Notes under the pieces: generated by a model
The model's database searches: none
Told to the model about the DNA's origin: nothing
The model's input: only the letters and a program-made list of their open reading frames with translations
Assembly (NCBI GenBank): GCA_033063855.1
Contig: CP093830.1
Coordinates: 21,762,854-21,826,853 of the forward strand
Source of the DNA: Smittia aterrima
Lineage: Eukaryota > Arthropoda > Insecta > Diptera > Chironomidae
Reading direction: 5' to 3'
DNA: 64,000 nt
Program-made: the position numbers and the translations under genes
Shown: piece by piece, positions 61,701 through 64,000 of the stretch
How the letters are laid out: each line of letters starts with the position of its first letter
Position numbering within the stretch: the stretch's first letter is position 1

Positions 61701-64000
61701 AAGTTATCTATGAAAAGCCCTGTCATAATATGTCGCTCACTTGCTTGATGTTTAAACATTTCAGAGAAAACAGAAAGCAGACGCGACATTTTCCAGGTAT
61801 TGCGACAAAGGTGAAAAGGTCTTCACGAACAAGACTTTTATTAGCTCTCAGTCTCGGTTAGAATTCTAAGAAAAATATATTTGATCGTTGAACTTGTTGC
61901 CCCAAAAGTTTGCTATTCTTTTGGTTTCCATTGCGTTAGCAGAGCGTGCAGCGGTAATACTTTAACGAACGGATTAGATTAGCAACTTTCTCTTTCGCGT
62001 CGCAATTTCAGAATAATTTAAAGTTCTTCTAAGATTGAGCTAAGCTAAAATTCATTAGGGAATTGTTTGTTCAGTCTAGAGGAACAAATGAAGTTGAAGC
62101 TTTGTTTGTTAGAACAATGACTGCTCTTATCTACACGTTGAAGGATGAAGTTTGTTCTAGCTCTTCTCGTAGAGCCATTAGTTTTAAAAGCAAATACGCT
62201 TAAGAGCTTACGAATCAAAGTTTCTCTCGTCAAGAGCACGACTTTGTCTGTTATGGATCCAATATTTCTCGTCCTCTAACGATGAACTTATCAAAGGCAT
62301 AACGGAAAGTGTTCAACCGCAGCCGAGTAAATCTCCTGCCGTGCTTTAGAAATGTTATTAAAACGATGTTGACACACGACAGAATTTGCTGACTGATATC
62401 GAATAAATTTTCGATGAAGTTCAAGGATTTTCACAAAACAAAAAGAAAATTTCGGGCAAAGCTTGTATCGCCAAATCGCCAACTGCTGACACTTCAATAA
62501 GAGACATCGTAAACCTCATTTATCAAGAAGACTTCAGCAGATATCACGATAGGAAGCTTTCAGAGTGGGCTGATACTTTTTGATTTGTTTTCCTAGAAAA
62601 AGCAAAACTCTGTGATTGAAAAGATTGTCTCAAGTTTCAAATGCTTTGAAAGGTTCTTTTAAAATTGATTTTGAATGAGAAGATTTGAATGGATCATCGT
62701 TTGAAACATGAGTCGGAGATGATAGTTCTTGACATTGATTCTACGATTGTCATTTAAATTGCATGTTTTCAGAATAAAATTACGGAATACAAGTCACGTC
62801 AGCAAAATGTGTAGTGACTTTATTGCTCTTGTCACTCGAACTTGTGACTTGTTGAAGATTTTGTTTTCAACTTCTCATAATATTTAACCTCGACAACGAC
62901 CAAGAGTCGGAGAAAACTTTGATTTCATCATAACAAATGATCAACAACTTGAGGACAAAAGTTTACAGCTGCAACTTTCTCAAGAGTTTGTGGTCATCAG
63001 AACAAATCATCAAAATAGAAGTTGAATTGAGATTTCAGTGTCAAGTTAATACAACAGCCACTCAAACCTCTCTCTCTCTCTCTCTCTCTCATTTCAAGAT
63101 AAAAGCTTAATGCTTTTCATAAGAGAAGACGTTGATTTGAAACTTAGTTCCGAGAAATTTAATCTGAAGGTGGCAACAAGTCTTTGAAACTAAACGAGAA
63201 GTGCATTAACAAAGTGAGAAGATAAATCTTTAAAAGTCAAAGATTTCATTTCTTCGCTTCCTTCGACGTTTGCTCGTGACTTTGATAAACTTATTTACTA
63301 AGAAACTTTGAGAAACTAATGGACTAATGTTTCTGCGAAAATAATTTTCAATTTGAAAATTTCAAGTGAAGTTGATTTGAAAAGATTTTGTTTAAGTTGT
63401 TTTTTAAAGAAGTTCTGAAAGAAGCTCTAACTATGCCAATCGTTCCCTGTTCTCATCAACTAGTTGAACGTCTATTTCTGTAAGTTTCTTTTGAATTCCT
63501 CGATCATTATTGCATCCTGAAATACCTGAAGAGAATATTGGAAAATTGAGAAAACTTCTAGAAAACTTTTTCTCGCAAATTCATAAATTTAATTTAAATT
63601 TAAAACTATTTTCAAGAAGTTGTTTGACTTTAAGTTCAGATTCTTATTGAAAGTCATTTCTTAAAGAAAATTCGACTTTTTCGAAAATTCCTTCAATTCG
63701 AAATGTTTGTTCACATTCTTCATCTTTGCGTCAAAATGTGAAAAGTTTATTAATTAAAACTGGAGACAAAGTGATTTCATCTGAAATTCGTCTTTTCAGC
63801 GAAAGCGATGAAATAACAGTCTTTCCCCGAAGGACTTTCGGCAACATGCAATGAAGCTTTTAAACATCAAGTCGCGTACTTTTTGAATAATCTTATTTAA
63901 TATCGTTAAGGCAATGCGAGACTTTTTACGACAATTACTCTCATTTCGTCTCATTGCTGGTAAAGCTGTTGGAAGGATTTAGGTGCTAAGAGAAAAGTTT
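58706..64000. other. Right-hand region without recognised genes
   Basis: About 5.3 kb of AT-rich sequence. All frames are 60-90 codons, without domains or credible splice partners. It may be intergenic or an intron of a gene beyond the window. It holds the CT microsatellite at 63068-63090. AGTGTTTCATGTTC occurs twice (near 59696 and 59790). Confidence 0.5.
63068..63090. repeat. (CT)n microsatellite
   Basis: An uninterrupted CT dinucleotide run of 23 nt. Confidence 0.9.

Overview
This is a window of nuclear DNA from an animal, almost certainly an insect. It is AT-rich. The genes are split by short GT-AG introns (many of 55-75 nt), and the families present (a maverick-like TGF-beta ligand, two CAPA/pyrokinin-type neuropeptide receptors) point to arthropods. 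The compact introns suggest a small dipteran genome, perhaps a midge, but that is inference. No operons, bacterial genes, transposases, CRISPR arrays or viral genes were seen. All spliced models below were joined by hand from splice sites and reading phase.

Layout. 1-471 (-): 5' exon of inositol polyphosphate 1-phosphatase, running off the left edge. 829-3184 (+): MNS1, an axonemal coiled-coil protein, sharing a ~357-bp divergent promoter with the phosphatase. 1853-2506 (-): an intronless calaxin-like EF-hand gene nested inside an MNS1 intron. 8885-15778 (+): a kinesin-8 (KIF19-like) gene whose P-loop codons are split by a 4-nt exon. 18910-27688 (-): a TGF-beta family precursor with a 7-kb intron. 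32467-33560 (+): the MKRN2 opposite-strand homologue. 35210-40137 (+) and 43533-48939 (-): two paralogous peptide GPCRs arranged tail to tail, both with very long cytoplasmic tails. 52911-58666 (+): a tandem array of five Rho-family GTPase units. The remaining ~5.3 kb holds no gene that I can recognise.

Themes. The first 16 kb holds three motile-axoneme genes (MNS1, calaxin, KIF19). In insects these would be expected to act mainly in sperm flagella or chordotonal cilia. The most unusual locus is the GTPase array. Its members share intron positions, duplicated promoters and duplicated 3' flanks. They lack the usual length between G4 and G5 where the Rho insert helix sits. The first two units appear fused in frame into one two-domain gene whose second domain has lost most nucleotide-binding residues. 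The joining intron of the first unit carries AT instead of GT at its donor, so the locus is either a non-canonically spliced tandem GTPase/pseudo-GTPase or an array member in decay.
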